From Acidobacteriota bacterium (GTDB taxonomy: Bacteria; Acidobacteriota; Terriglobia; Terriglobales; Acidobacteriaceae), in the NCBI GenBank assembly GCA_031296105.1, contig JARLGJ010000002.1:1-64000 (forward strand): DNA of 64,000 nucleotides. The letters are read 5' to 3'. Positions within the stretch are counted from its first letter, which is position 1. Every line of letters starts with the position of its first letter. A program made the translations under genes and the position numbers. The notes under the pieces are model-generated. The model was not told the DNA's origin, did no database searches, and saw only the letters and a list, made by a program, of their open reading frames with translations. This document shows positions 1-8,107 of the stretch, one piece after another.

Positions 1-441
1 CGGCATCAGCACCAGATTCGTGCCGCCCGCGCTGGCCAGTTGTTCCGCCACGTATCCCATGCCGGTGAGAAATGTCACTTCCGAGTGCGCGCTGGCCACG
101 CGCATCGAGCGCGGCACGCGATGCTCCCAGCGCCCGAACGGATCTCCCAGGCTGGAGAAGATCAGCGGATGATGCTTCAACTCGCGCAGGACGCGGATGC
201 CATTTTCCGGGTCAGGCATCGGCGCATGGAAGAATTGCAGGAAGACGGCATCGGCCTCCGCCGCCGCCTGCGCGGCTTCCTTCCACAACGCGTCCCAGCC
301 GCGCGCTTCGGCCACGCCAAGGTAGCCAATCGCCGCGTGCGACTCCAGAACGCCCTCGGCCACCAGCCGCTGAAAGCCCTGGTAGTACCCCGGCTGATCC
401 TTCTCCGGGTCGCGCCCCTGATACAGCACCAGCAGCTTCAC
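1..441 (-). CDS. Glycosyltransferase-like protein, N-terminal part (cut by window edge)
   Basis: An uninterrupted reading frame of 147 codons runs off the left edge. The GTG start at 441 follows a GGAG about 6 bases upstream and lies 21 bases after the stop of the fucosyltransferase gene, so it continues that operon. The N-terminus (VKLLVLYQGRDPEK) starts with a hydrophobic beta strand, and alternating helices and strands such as AEADAVFLQFFHAPMPDPEN and HPLIFSSLGDPFG follow. This pattern suits the N-terminal Rossmann half of a GT-B glycosyltransferase. No donor-binding motif is in the visible part, so the family and sugar cannot be named. The location at the end of a polysaccharide operon is the main support for the call. 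Confidence 0.55.
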   Translation of the reverse strand, partial: MKLLVLYQGRDPEKDQPGYYQGFQRLVAEGVLESHAAIGYLGVAEARGWDALWKEAAQAAAEADAVFLQFFHAPMPDPENGIRVLRELKHHPLIFSSLGDPFGRWEHRVPRSMRVASAHSEVTFLTGMGYVAEQLASAGGTNLVLMP

Positions 442-462
442 GCCGCGCTCTCCGTCGCCCGG

Positions 463-1392
463 CTAGAGATTTTCAATCACCCTCCAGTCCGGCGGAAACA
501 GATCCGGAAAATACGACTCCGGAGTGTTGCCCCAGTGCCGCGGCGCAAATACCTTGCGTCCCGGGCGCTGATTCAGCCACGCCGCCCACCAGGAAAAACT
601 GCTGTTGGCAATCACCTGGTGATGGCATAGCGACATCAGATGCAGATCCTCGTAATCGGCGTTTCCGGCTTCGACGAACAGGCACTCGCCCGCGGCGCTC
701 AGCCGCTGCCGGGCCTTCTCCGGCTCGTCGGAAAACACCACCAGCGCCGCTCCCGGCAGTTCACTGCGCACCAAGGCCAGCGCCCGCTCGTAATAGTCCG
801 GCGGCAGCACCTGGCTCACCCGCCCGTTTTGCGTCGCATGATGGATCAGCTCGTAATCGCCCAGTCGGATGTGCACCGCCACCGGGCACGGCAACTGCTC
901 GATCCGCTGCGCCCACCGCGCGGCCTTCCCCGTCAGCGGCGCGCGCGGTTGAAACTCGCGCAGAATCCGCTCGCGGACCGGCTCCACATAGCCTGCCGCT
1001 TGCCAATAGCCATTCAAATAGCAGTGGCGGCGAACAAAATTTTCCAGCGGCGGATCGAAGTGATACGCGGCGCGCTCGTCGCCTCTCTGCGCCCTCAGCA
1101 AGGGGCCCAGCCATTTCTGGAGCGCCGCCGCCTTGGGACTGGCGGAAAAGAACAGACGGTCCAGCGCGCTGGCCTCGCGAACCTGCGCCTCGATCCGGAA
1201 GCAGTCCAGATGAAACGGACGTCCGAATCCGCGGAAGTTCTGCTGCCGCCGCAGCGGACGAATCACTTCCAGTGCGCATTGCAAACGCTGGGCAAAGTAG
1301 CATCCCGCGGCGTAGGCGAACATCTGGTTCCCCAGCCCGCCGCCGCAGCTCAGCGTAATCGATTCGCAACCCGCCGTAGTATTCTTCCGCAA
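463..1392 (-). CDS. GT11-family fucosyltransferase (alpha-1,2-fucosyltransferase-like)
   Basis: Transfers fucose from GDP-fucose to a glycan, presumably the repeat unit built by this locus. GT11 hallmarks are visible: a glycine-rich GGGLGNQMFAYA near residues 17-28, HIRLGDY near 174-180 and NSSFSWWAAWL near 263-273, in the order and spacing of the family. The length, about 310 residues, is normal. I chose the TTG start at 1392 because AGGAA lies 5 bases upstream and it begins 8 bases after the flippase stop. A GTG at 1431 is in frame but would overlap the flippase by 31 bases and has no ribosome site. The linkage (alpha-1,2 or another) is an inference from the family. Confidence 0.85.
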   Translation of the reverse strand: MRKNTTAGCESITLSCGGGLGNQMFAYAAGCYFAQRLQCALEVIRPLRRQQNFRGFGRPFHLDCFRIEAQVREASALDRLFFSASPKAAALQKWLGPLLRAQRGDERAAYHFDPPLENFVRRHCYLNGYWQAAGYVEPVRERILREFQPRAPLTGKAARWAQRIEQLPCPVAVHIRLGDYELIHHATQNGRVSQVLPPDYYERALALVRSELPGAALVVFSDEPEKARQRLSAAGECLFVEAGNADYEDLHLMSLCHHQVIANSSFSWWAAWLNQRPGRKVFAPRHWGNTPESYFPDLFPPDWRVIENL

Positions 1393-1400
1393 AACGATTC

Positions 1401-2852
1401 CTATTCCTGCCGCCGCAGCAGAGACCGCCACGACTCATAGACCGTCGCGCGATAAAAGACCCGGTAGAAGCCCGCCAGCGCCGCGCCGGAAAGCGCCACC
1501 AGCAGCGCCAGTTGCAGCGCCGGCCACGGCAGCAGCGTATGCAGGCGCGAGTGCTGCGCTCCGGCCAGAATCGCGGCCACGAAGGCGGCACACAGCAGTC
1601 CCGGAACCCAACTGCGCAGCAGGTGACCAAGCCCCGTCCGCATTGAGCGCGCGCTTAACACATGCAGCCCCAGGGTGCGCACCGCCTGCAGCGCGGCGTA
1701 CACCCACGCCACCGCCAGCGTTCCACCGTGCGGCGCCGCCACCGCAATGCCCACTCCGAAGCACACCGCAAACGCCGTCTGCAACATGAACTTATGCCGG
1801 AACAGGCTGAGGATCTCCAGTTGAATTGCCGGCAGATGGAACGATGCATCCAAGGCCGCCACCAGGCAGAGCACTTCATACACCGGAACCGCCGGCGTCC
1901 ACTGCCGTCCGAAGAGCACGGGGATGATCACCGGCGCCGCCACCGCCGCTCCGGCGCAGAACGGAAAGATCAGCGACATCAGTTGCCGCTCGGCCGCCAG
2001 GTAAATGTGCAGGCACTCTTCCCGTCCGCGATCCGCGGCCCGCGCAATCGTCGGCTGGAAGACGCGTGTCAGTCCCATGGACAGGTTCAAGCTCGGCAGA
2101 GTGCTCAGGGTCAGGCTGCGGTTGTACATTCCCAGGGCCGACGGCTGCAACATGCGTCCCATCACCAGCGTGTCCATCGATCCGCCCAGCGCCTCCACCG
2201 TGGTGGTCACGCTCGCCTTGGCGCTATAGCCGAAGACGTGCCGGTAGTCGGCGCGATGCCGCGAAGGAACAACGCTGTGCGGACGCGCAATGAAATAGGC
2301 GATGGTCGCAATCAGCGGCTGCGACACGTTGCTGCCCACCAGCGCCCACACGCCAAAGCCGTGCATCGCCAGCGGCAGCCCCAGTCCGAAGGTGGAAAGC
2401 AGGTAGCCCAGCACGTCGCAGATGGCCAGCGCGCGGATGCGGAACTCGCGGCGCAGCAGTCCCGACGCCACCATGCCCAGCGACAGAAAAATCAGGTTCA
2501 GCCCGAAGGCCAGGATCACCGGCGTCAGGCGCGACTCATGAAAGTACCAGGCCAGCAGCGGCGACAGCAGCGCCAGAATCACGAATCCACCCAGGCCCGT
2601 GGCCAGCGACAGCCCGAAGGCCGCGCGAATGTTGCCTTCCGTCAAATCCGTCTTCTGCACAATCACCCGGCTCACGCCGAGCTGCGTAAAGTACCCCACC
2701 AAGCTGTAACTGAGCATGGCCATCGCCGCCAACCCGTAGTCCCGCGGCTGCAAAAAGCGTGTAATGGTGATCGCCGCCACCATCTGCAGGGCAGCCGTGG
2801 AGAACGTGGAGAAGTAGCTCCACCGCAGTTGCGAGGCATTCAAAGCGCTCAT
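1401..2852 (-). CDS. Polysaccharide flippase, Wzx-like (PST/MOP family)
   Basis: An integral membrane protein of 483 residues with about 12-14 hydrophobic segments spread evenly along it, as in Wzx/RfbX flippases. These move undecaprenyl-linked repeat units across the inner membrane. The N-terminus (SYFSTFSTAALQMVAAITIT, then a conserved-type PRDYGLAAMAM loop) is typical for polysaccharide transporters. The ATG at 2852 overlaps the TGA of the upstream glycosyltransferase (ATGA), a strong sign of translational coupling. An in-frame extension to 2897 exists but would lie inside the upstream gene. Specific substrate is unknown. Confidence 0.9.
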   Translation of the reverse strand: MSALNASQLRWSYFSTFSTAALQMVAAITITRFLQPRDYGLAAMAMLSYSLVGYFTQLGVSRVIVQKTDLTEGNIRAAFGLSLATGLGGFVILALLSPLLAWYFHESRLTPVILAFGLNLIFLSLGMVASGLLRREFRIRALAICDVLGYLLSTFGLGLPLAMHGFGVWALVGSNVSQPLIATIAYFIARPHSVVPSRHRADYRHVFGYSAKASVTTTVEALGGSMDTLVMGRMLQPSALGMYNRSLTLSTLPSLNLSMGLTRVFQPTIARAADRGREECLHIYLAAERQLMSLIFPFCAGAAVAAPVIIPVLFGRQWTPAVPVYEVLCLVAALDASFHLPAIQLEILSLFRHKFMLQTAFAVCFGVGIAVAAPHGGTLAVAWVYAALQAVRTLGLHVLSARSMRTGLGHLLRSWVPGLLCAAFVAAILAGAQHSRLHTLLPWPALQLALLVALSGAALAGFYRVFYRATVYESWRSLLRRQE

Positions 2853-4039
2853 CGCGGAGTCGAATGCGCTCCCCGCGGCGCGCGCAGCATCTCGCAATAG
2901 AGGTTCTCGTAACGGTCCATCACGCCCTTCAGGCGGAATTCGTGCTGCACGCGCTGGTAGCCCGCCGCCGCGATGTTGCGCCGCAAATCCTCGTCGCTGG
3001 CCAGCCGCAGCATGGCCGCCGCAATGGACATCGGATCGCTCGCATCCACCAGCACTCCGGCCCGCCCGTCATCCAGAATCTGCCGCATCCCGGGCGTATC
3101 TTTGCCGGCGAGGAAAGGCTTGCGCAGGGCCAGCGATTCCAAGGCGGTCATCGACAAGGCCTCGTCCAGCGAAGGATGCACCACAACGTCAACCTCCTCC
3201 GAAATCCGGGGCAGTAGAGCTTCGTAGTCCATCGCCCCGGCAAAGGTGACGCCGCCTTCCATTCCCTGCTCGCGCGCCCAGCGTTGCGCCGTGCCGCCGG
3301 CTTCAAAATCCTGCCCAAACATGAGGAGCCGCGCCTCCGGCCTGATCGCGCGAACCTGCTGGAACGCGCGTAGCGCAGCCATGGGATTCTTGCGCCGCGA
3401 CCATCCCTGCAGCACCGTGGCAAACACCGGCCCCGCGCCCCGCCGCGCGTGGGTTTTCGCAATGTCAAACGTGGCATCCGGCATTCCATTCGGAACCACG
3501 TCGATCTTTGCGCCCGGCTTCAGGTAGCGGCGGAAGTGCCGCGCCGCGTCCTCGGAGACGGCCGTAAAGTGCTTGCCCCGCCATGCCACCTCGTAGGCCA
3601 TCAGCAGCCGCGCCGCGCGGTGCGCATCGCGAAACGTAGCCAGCACCCGCCAGGGAAGATCGTGAATGGTCACCAGCGTGGGAAGTCCCGTATCCAGCGC
3701 CGCCAGCGCAAATTCGTAAGTCCAGTGGGCGTGGATCAGCTCGCAACCGTCCTCCGCCATCAAACGCCGCAGACAGGCGCGCTCCAGGCGGAAGCGGTCG
3801 CGCCCCGTTCCCTGCTTGCGCCACGGAGCCAGCCGCACGGTCAGCGATTCCCCTTTGACCGTCAAGGGTTCGGAAATCTCGCGGCTCAGCGAATACAGCG
3901 TTACCCGGTGTCCGCGGCACAACAGCTCGCGCACCCAGGCCGCCGACGGCGCAAAATTGTAACCCGACGGCAGTTTACCCGGCAGCAGATCCTGCAGGAG
4001 CGACAACGTGACCGGAGCGGCAAAACCAAGATTGAGCAT
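2849..4039 (-). CDS. Glycosyltransferase family 4 (GT-B)
   Basis: A 396-residue retaining glycosyltransferase of the group 1 type. The N-terminal half carries an acceptor-side Rossmann fold (CELIHAHWTYEFALAAL, TLVTIHDLPW). The C-terminal half has KIDVVPNGMPD followed by the donor-binding EX7E element in HPSLDEALSMTALESLALRKP. It probably adds one sugar of the repeat unit on the cytoplasmic side of the membrane. It overlaps the flippase gene by four bases and follows the acetyltransferase gene by about 55 bases. The ATG at 4039 precedes a plausible protein N-terminus, although no clear ribosome site is seen. Donor sugar unknown. Confidence 0.88.
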   Translation of the reverse strand: MLNLGFAAPVTLSLLQDLLPGKLPSGYNFAPSAAWVRELLCRGHRVTLYSLSREISEPLTVKGESLTVRLAPWRKQGTGRDRFRLERACLRRLMAEDGCELIHAHWTYEFALAALDTGLPTLVTIHDLPWRVLATFRDAHRAARLLMAYEVAWRGKHFTAVSEDAARHFRRYLKPGAKIDVVPNGMPDATFDIAKTHARRGAGPVFATVLQGWSRRKNPMAALRAFQQVRAIRPEARLLMFGQDFEAGGTAQRWAREQGMEGGVTFAGAMDYEALLPRISEEVDVVVHPSLDEALSMTALESLALRKPFLAGKDTPGMRQILDDGRAGVLVDASDPMSIAAAMLRLASDEDLRRNIAAAGYQRVQHEFRLKGVMDRYENLYCEMLRAPRGAHSTPR

Positions 4040-4094
4040 AGGAAATTAGATAGCAAGACGCGTCAGATCCGGCGAAGCATCACAATGCCACGGC

Positions 4095-4709
4095 TCAGAG
4101 GCCGCGCAACTCCCCGGCGGAGAGATCGCGCAGCTTGCGGCACGGATTTCCCGCCGCAATGCAATTTGCGGGAATATCGCGCGTAACCACACTTCCGGCG
4201 CCGATCACCGAGTTGTCTCCGATGCTGACGCCTTTCAGAACCATGCTGTTGGTGCCCAGAAACACGCGCCGGCCAATTCGCACCCCGGCGCTGGCTGCCG
4301 TGCCGCAACCATCCCCGCTGCGCCGCCCGGGGGCAAGGCTGTGGAAGTCCGTGTCGGCAATCGTCACATTGGCTCCCAGCAGCGACTCGTCGCCAATCTC
4401 CACCCTCAGCGCGGCGCAGATCGAGCCGCCGGAAATGCCCACCCGGTCGCCGATCCTGATCTCCGCGCCCGCGGCCAGCGTGCGCAGCACCACCGGATGA
4501 TTCACGCCCAGCGCCGTTGCAAAGGCGTCCGAGATCAGCATCACTCTCTTGCCGAGAACGATGCGGCTGCCCGGATAGCGGTCGATAATCGGCGCCCCGA
4601 AAACCGACAACTCTTCCCCGCCCTCCGCTCCGCAACCCAACATTCCAACTTTTCCGCGGAGCGCAGAGCCGGCAAAACGCAGCCGTTGCAGCAATCCGTA
4701 GCGGCTCAT
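4095..4709 (-). CDS. Left-handed beta-helix acyltransferase (hexapeptide repeat)
   Basis: A 204-residue protein made mostly of imperfect hexapeptide turns ([LIV]G-X4), for example VRIGRRVFLGTNSMVLKGVS and IGDNSVIGAGSVVTRDIPAN. A DTDFHSL segment holds the likely catalytic histidine. The C-terminal AAGNPCRKLR is the family signature of maltose/serine O-acetyltransferase-like enzymes. It probably O-acetylates a sugar of the surface polysaccharide using acetyl-CoA. The start at 4709 is decided by a strong AAGGAGGG box 7-9 bases upstream; a longer frame to 4859 overlaps the Wzz-like gene and has no such site. Confidence 0.87.
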   Translation of the reverse strand: MSRYGLLQRLRFAGSALRGKVGMLGCGAEGGEELSVFGAPIIDRYPGSRIVLGKRVMLISDAFATALGVNHPVVLRTLAAGAEIRIGDRVGISGGSICAALRVEIGDESLLGANVTIADTDFHSLAPGRRSGDGCGTAASAGVRIGRRVFLGTNSMVLKGVSIGDNSVIGAGSVVTRDIPANCIAAGNPCRKLRDLSAGELRGL

Positions 4710-4774
4710 CGGCAACCCTCCTTGCCGGCCTGCCGCGCCGCGCACAATGCCGGCACAGCCCGCCATGCAAAACA

Positions 4775-6073
4775 TCAGGCCTGTGTTTCCGGCCCATTCT
4801 CCGGACCGCATTTCAGCAGCCGCTTCCATGGATCGTCGTCGCCGGTGTGACGCCACCAATTCCGTCCATACGCATAAATGCAGCTCACCAGGAAGCCCAG
4901 CAACAATCCGCCCAGAACATACTGGCTGCGGTGCGGTCCGAACTTCTTGAGTGGAACCTCTGCCGGTTCCAGCACCTGCACGCTCGATACGCGGTGCGTC
5001 TCTTCCAGGCGGGTGATCTCATACTGCTGCGTCAAGGTCTCCACCATCGCCTCGTCCACTTTGAAGTCGCGGAACAGCTCCGTGTAGGGAATCGTCAATC
5101 CGGCCATCCGCCCCAGGCTCGACGGCCCTGCCTGCGCGGTGTTCCCGCCACCGCTGTCCACCGAGCCCTGCGCCGGAATGTTGCCTTGCACCTTCGCCAG
5201 TTGCCGCTTCAATTCCTCCAGCCGCGAGCGCAAGCCTTGCATGCGCACGTTCTGGTCGCCCAGTATCGGCGACTGACTCTGAATCAACGTCTCCGTGGCG
5301 CTGATCTGTGCCTGGAGACTCGCCGTCGATCCCATCAGCATCTGCCCCTGGCTGGCCGGATCGACCATGCCGTGCTGCGCGGTAAACTCCGCCAGCTTGC
5401 GGGTGGACTCGGCGAGCGAGACGCGCGCGTTGGCCAGCTCGTGTTCAAAATACTGCCGCTCCCGGCGCCCGGTTGCGGCGTTCATATCCTCGATGAGGCT
5501 CCCGTATTCCTCGGTGTAGGCGTTGGCCAGGGCCGCGGCGCGCTTTGGATCCTGGTCCACCACGCTGACCGTGATCACGCCGCTCTTGCGGTCCTCTTCC
5601 ATCTTGGTTGAGCCCTTCAGAACCCGCACCGCCGCGTCCAGCGTCTTCACTTTATACACATGCAGCAGATCGAAGCGCTGCACCAGCTTCTCCCGCACCG
5701 GCAGGCTCCCCATTTGCCGGATGCACAACTCCCCCGGACTCCTCATGCCCAGCATGTCACCGAACTGGCTGGACAAACCGCCCCCGGCCAGACCCGTCTT
5801 CATGCTGATCAGCATGGAAAGCCCCGACACCGGCGAGCTGTCCGGAGGCATCATCGCGGCGTCGGCCTGGAACGTTGTATGCACGATAAACGACAGTGCC
5901 AAAGCCAGCAGAGCCATGGCCAGCGTGATTCCCGCCACCAGGCCCTTGGCGTGCCACAGCACCGCCAGTTGCCGCACAATGCCCGCCGCATGTTCCGACA
6001 GCGGTTTGGCGGGGCGGCTCTCCTCGATCTCTTCTTCCCAGGTAGATTGCAAATTGGATTGTGCTTTGCTCAC
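4775..6073 (-). CDS. Wzz/GumC-like polysaccharide chain-length determinant
   Basis: A polysaccharide co-polymerase of 432 residues. One membrane segment lies near residues 43-66 (GLVAGITLAMALLALALSFI) and another near 385-405 (YVLGGLLLGFLVSCIYAYG), with a long periplasmic region rich in coiled coil between them. A proline-rich motif (EPAEVPLKKFG) precedes the second membrane segment, as in the family. No C-terminal kinase domain is attached. It sets the chain length of Wzy-made polymer. The GTG start at 6073 has GAGG about 7 bases upstream. It is the upstream member of the gene run to the flippase. Confidence 0.9.
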   Translation of the reverse strand: MSKAQSNLQSTWEEEIEESRPAKPLSEHAAGIVRQLAVLWHAKGLVAGITLAMALLALALSFIVHTTFQADAAMMPPDSSPVSGLSMLISMKTGLAGGGLSSQFGDMLGMRSPGELCIRQMGSLPVREKLVQRFDLLHVYKVKTLDAAVRVLKGSTKMEEDRKSGVITVSVVDQDPKRAAALANAYTEEYGSLIEDMNAATGRRERQYFEHELANARVSLAESTRKLAEFTAQHGMVDPASQGQMLMGSTASLQAQISATETLIQSQSPILGDQNVRMQGLRSRLEELKRQLAKVQGNIPAQGSVDSGGGNTAQAGPSSLGRMAGLTIPYTELFRDFKVDEAMVETLTQQYEITRLEETHRVSSVQVLEPAEVPLKKFGPHRSQYVLGGLLLGFLVSCIYAYGRNWWRHTGDDDPWKRLLKCGPENGPETQA

Positions 6074-6128
6074 GTGATTGCCTCAAACAGAAGTCGTTGA
6101 AAGTTTCTTGTACTCGCCCGGATGATGC

Positions 6129-6785
6129 TCAGGAAATGGCCGGCGGCAGTGGATTGCCCGCGTGCCCGTCCAGCATCGATAACCAGAAATTGCTATAAGC
6201 TTCCACCACCCGTTGCCGCTCGGCCCCCGCGCGCGCCGCCACCGGACGCTCGCCCCCGGACATCAGACGCGACAGGCTGCCGTGCACCAGCACGCTGGCC
6301 ATCAGGGCCGACGTCAGAAGCGACGGATCGGCGGCCTTCACCCGCGGGTTGCGTACACTGCGCGACAGGCACTCCCGCAGCAATACGAGCACCGGCGCCA
6401 GCGATTGCTGAAACACGCTGGTAAACTTGCCGTTGAGTTCCAGCCAGGCCACCGACAGCAGACGGATCGTCTCCGGATGGCCGTCCACCGCGCCCACCAG
6501 AACCTCCATCACCGCGCGCACCAGAACCTCCGGATCGCCTCCGGCCTCCAGCGCGCGCTGCAAACCTTTCTCTACCTCAAGGCTCTCCAGGCACGATTGC
6601 AGCGCCAGCCAGAACAAGTCCTCTTTGCGCAGAAAATGCCGGAACAAAGTGTTTTCGTTCACCTTGGCGGCCCGCGCAATCTCGCGCGTACTGGTGCCAT
6701 GATAGCCGTGCTGCGCGAACATCCTGACCGCGGCCTCAACAATCCTGTCGCGAACTAGCGAAACCGGGCGGGGGGTAGATGGCAT
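6129..6785 (-). CDS. TetR-family transcriptional regulator
   Basis: A 218-residue TetR regulator. The N-terminal helix-turn-helix is clear (AVRMFAQHGYHGTSTREIAR, then KVNENTLFRHFLRKEDLFW). The C-terminal ligand domain is about 150 residues with no obvious signature. The start at 6785 has AAGGGAG 6-9 bases upstream; the frame remains open further upstream but that part is low in quality. It sits between the UpxY-like gene and the Wzz-like gene on the same strand, an unusual place, and may govern the polysaccharide genes behind it. The ligand is unknown. Confidence 0.88.
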   Translation of the reverse strand: MPSTPRPVSLVRDRIVEAAVRMFAQHGYHGTSTREIARAAKVNENTLFRHFLRKEDLFWLALQSCLESLEVEKGLQRALEAGGDPEVLVRAVMEVLVGAVDGHPETIRLLSVAWLELNGKFTSVFQQSLAPVLVLLRECLSRSVRNPRVKAADPSLLTSALMASVLVHGSLSRLMSGGERPVAARAGAERQRVVEAYSNFWLSMLDGHAGNPLPPAIS

Positions 6786-6842
6786 ATGCGCTCCCTTCGA
6801 TGCGGAAGGAATCGGGGGTGGGAATCTGGTCTGGCGGTGCAA

Positions 6843-6971
6843 GCTAAGGAGACTCTGATCAAGCCGGAATCTGTCAGGGCACGGCTTCAGCCGTGCCGTA
6901 AAAGCCGCGAGAATTCAAGGGCTTTAGCCGCTGAGGAAATCTGCTTGTGGACTTATTCAGAGATTCTCTAA
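6843..6971. repeat. Dispersed palindromic repeat, family D, copy 1 (full element)
   Basis: A 129-base intergenic element with related ends: GCTAAGGAGACTCTGATCAA at the left and CTTATTCAGAGATTCTCTAA at the right, which are imperfect inverted repeats. Inside are two short palindromes, GGCACGGCTTCAGCCGTGCC and a GGGCTTTAGCC stretch. The left 36 bases recur almost unchanged at 19858, and the internal palindromes recur at 48889-49013 and 61517-61585. It separates the TetR gene from the UpxY-like gene upstream of it. Confidence 0.75.
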
Positions 6972-7005
6972 TGAACGGTTCGAAATTCAATTCACGGCGG
7001 AATCA

Positions 7006-7536
7006 TCAGCGGGACAGAAGTTCCAGGTCTTCGGCGGAGATCTCCACCGAAGCACTCTGTTGAATCAACTGCAACGTCAAAACAAAGCGGGTGCGATTGC
7101 AGCGCCGGACCAGCACACCTTCCAGTCCAGCCAGGGGGCCACTCTTCACACAGACGCGGCGGCCCGCCACCAGCTCCGGATAAGGCTCAACCTGCCCGTT
7201 CCTAACTTTGCCGCGCAGAAACTCAATCTCGGCGTCGGGCACCGCCACCGCTCCGGCGCCCACAATGCTCACCACCCCCGCGGTCTGCAATACCGGCAAA
7301 CGCTCGCAGCGCGCGGTCCGCACAAAGACGTAGCGCGGAAACAAAGGCAGAGAAATCTGCTTCCGCTGCCGGTTCCGCCAAACGCTCAATTTCTCGTAGA
7401 GCGGAAGAAAATGCTCAATCCCGGACTGTTCAAAGGCCCGCGCCACGCACTTCTCATGACGCGGCATGGTATAAACCGCAAACCATTGGAGCGCGGCATC
7501 GTCAAAAGGCGGTGCAAATACCTCGCAGTGGCTCAT
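7006..7536 (-). CDS. UpxY/NusG-like transcription antiterminator (locus 1)
   Basis: A 176-residue specialised NusG paralog. The NGN domain is near residues 17-120 (WFAVYTMPRHEKCVARAFEQ, then LPLFPRYVFVR). A KOW motif near 130-150 (VKSGPLAGLEGVLVRR) follows. RfaH/UpxY proteins bind elongating RNA polymerase and let it read through long polysaccharide operons, so its place at the head of this locus is expected. A repeat element and the TetR gene lie just downstream. A second, clearly related protein heads the other polysaccharide locus at 36560. ATG at 7536 is preceded by a GAGG-like stretch. Confidence 0.9.
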   Translation of the reverse strand: MSHCEVFAPPFDDAALQWFAVYTMPRHEKCVARAFEQSGIEHFLPLYEKLSVWRNRQRKQISLPLFPRYVFVRTARCERLPVLQTAGVVSIVGAGAVAVPDAEIEFLRGKVRNGQVEPYPELVAGRRVCVKSGPLAGLEGVLVRRCNRTRFVLTLQLIQQSASVEISAEDLELLSR

Positions 7537-8107
7537 ACCATCCTCAACCGTCTTTTCCTATCTTCACTGAACCTTTTGCTTTTGGTCCATAGCTTCGCCA
7601 TGCTCAGTTAGCAACCAAGGCGAGAAAACACACAGAAAATTTCGAGCGAACCGGGTGGGGGAAAGGATTCCTGCTCAAACCCGCTGAGCGGAAGAGCAAA
7701 TCCGGATCGCTCTGTACATCCACTGCAAATGCTGCACTGCAAGACTTCCAGGACTGATCCAGACTGCTTAATAGCGGCCGGAGATGGGTTTAGTGTAAGT
7801 GCTCGCTCTCATGTTGACAAGGTCAGCGTCAGAGCTTTTTCCGTACATTCACCTTTGGGTGGTTACTTTACTCTTAGCCCATACCAGGTGCCGCCGCGGC
7901 AAAAGACTCCACAGAAGCTGCTATCTCATAGCAGCATATTTGCTTATGCCGATCTATCCGCGGATTACCAGCCTCCATAGCATCGCGCCAAGCCGCCTAT
8001 TCCCATGGGTACTGCCGTGATGACGAAGCGAGATCAAGCAAAAGTACTCTGGCGCGCGAGGCAGCCCGTAATCTGCTGGCCATTGCGGGAATTCGACGCC
8101 CGCACAG
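7537..8107. other. Intergenic region upstream of UpxY locus 1
   Basis: A 571-base gap of lower GC than its surroundings. It must contain the promoter and leader of the UpxY-like gene at 7536, because the next gene on the right is on the same strand and ends at 8108. Open frames of 70-80 codons on the plus strand (near 7729-7980) have no ribosome site and no recognisable protein character. I could not identify a convincing promoter. Confidence 0.5.

Noticed and set aside
7758..7780. Second sigma-54 promoter before UpxY locus 1
   Set aside because: A GG-N10-GC pair can be found on the minus strand, but the rest (CGGCCG and AAGC) is far from TGGCAC/TTGC, and such pairs occur by chance.
7729..7980. 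Small plus-strand open frame of 83 codons
   Set aside because: No ribosome site and no recognisable sequence; more likely part of the leader/promoter region of the UpxY-like gene.
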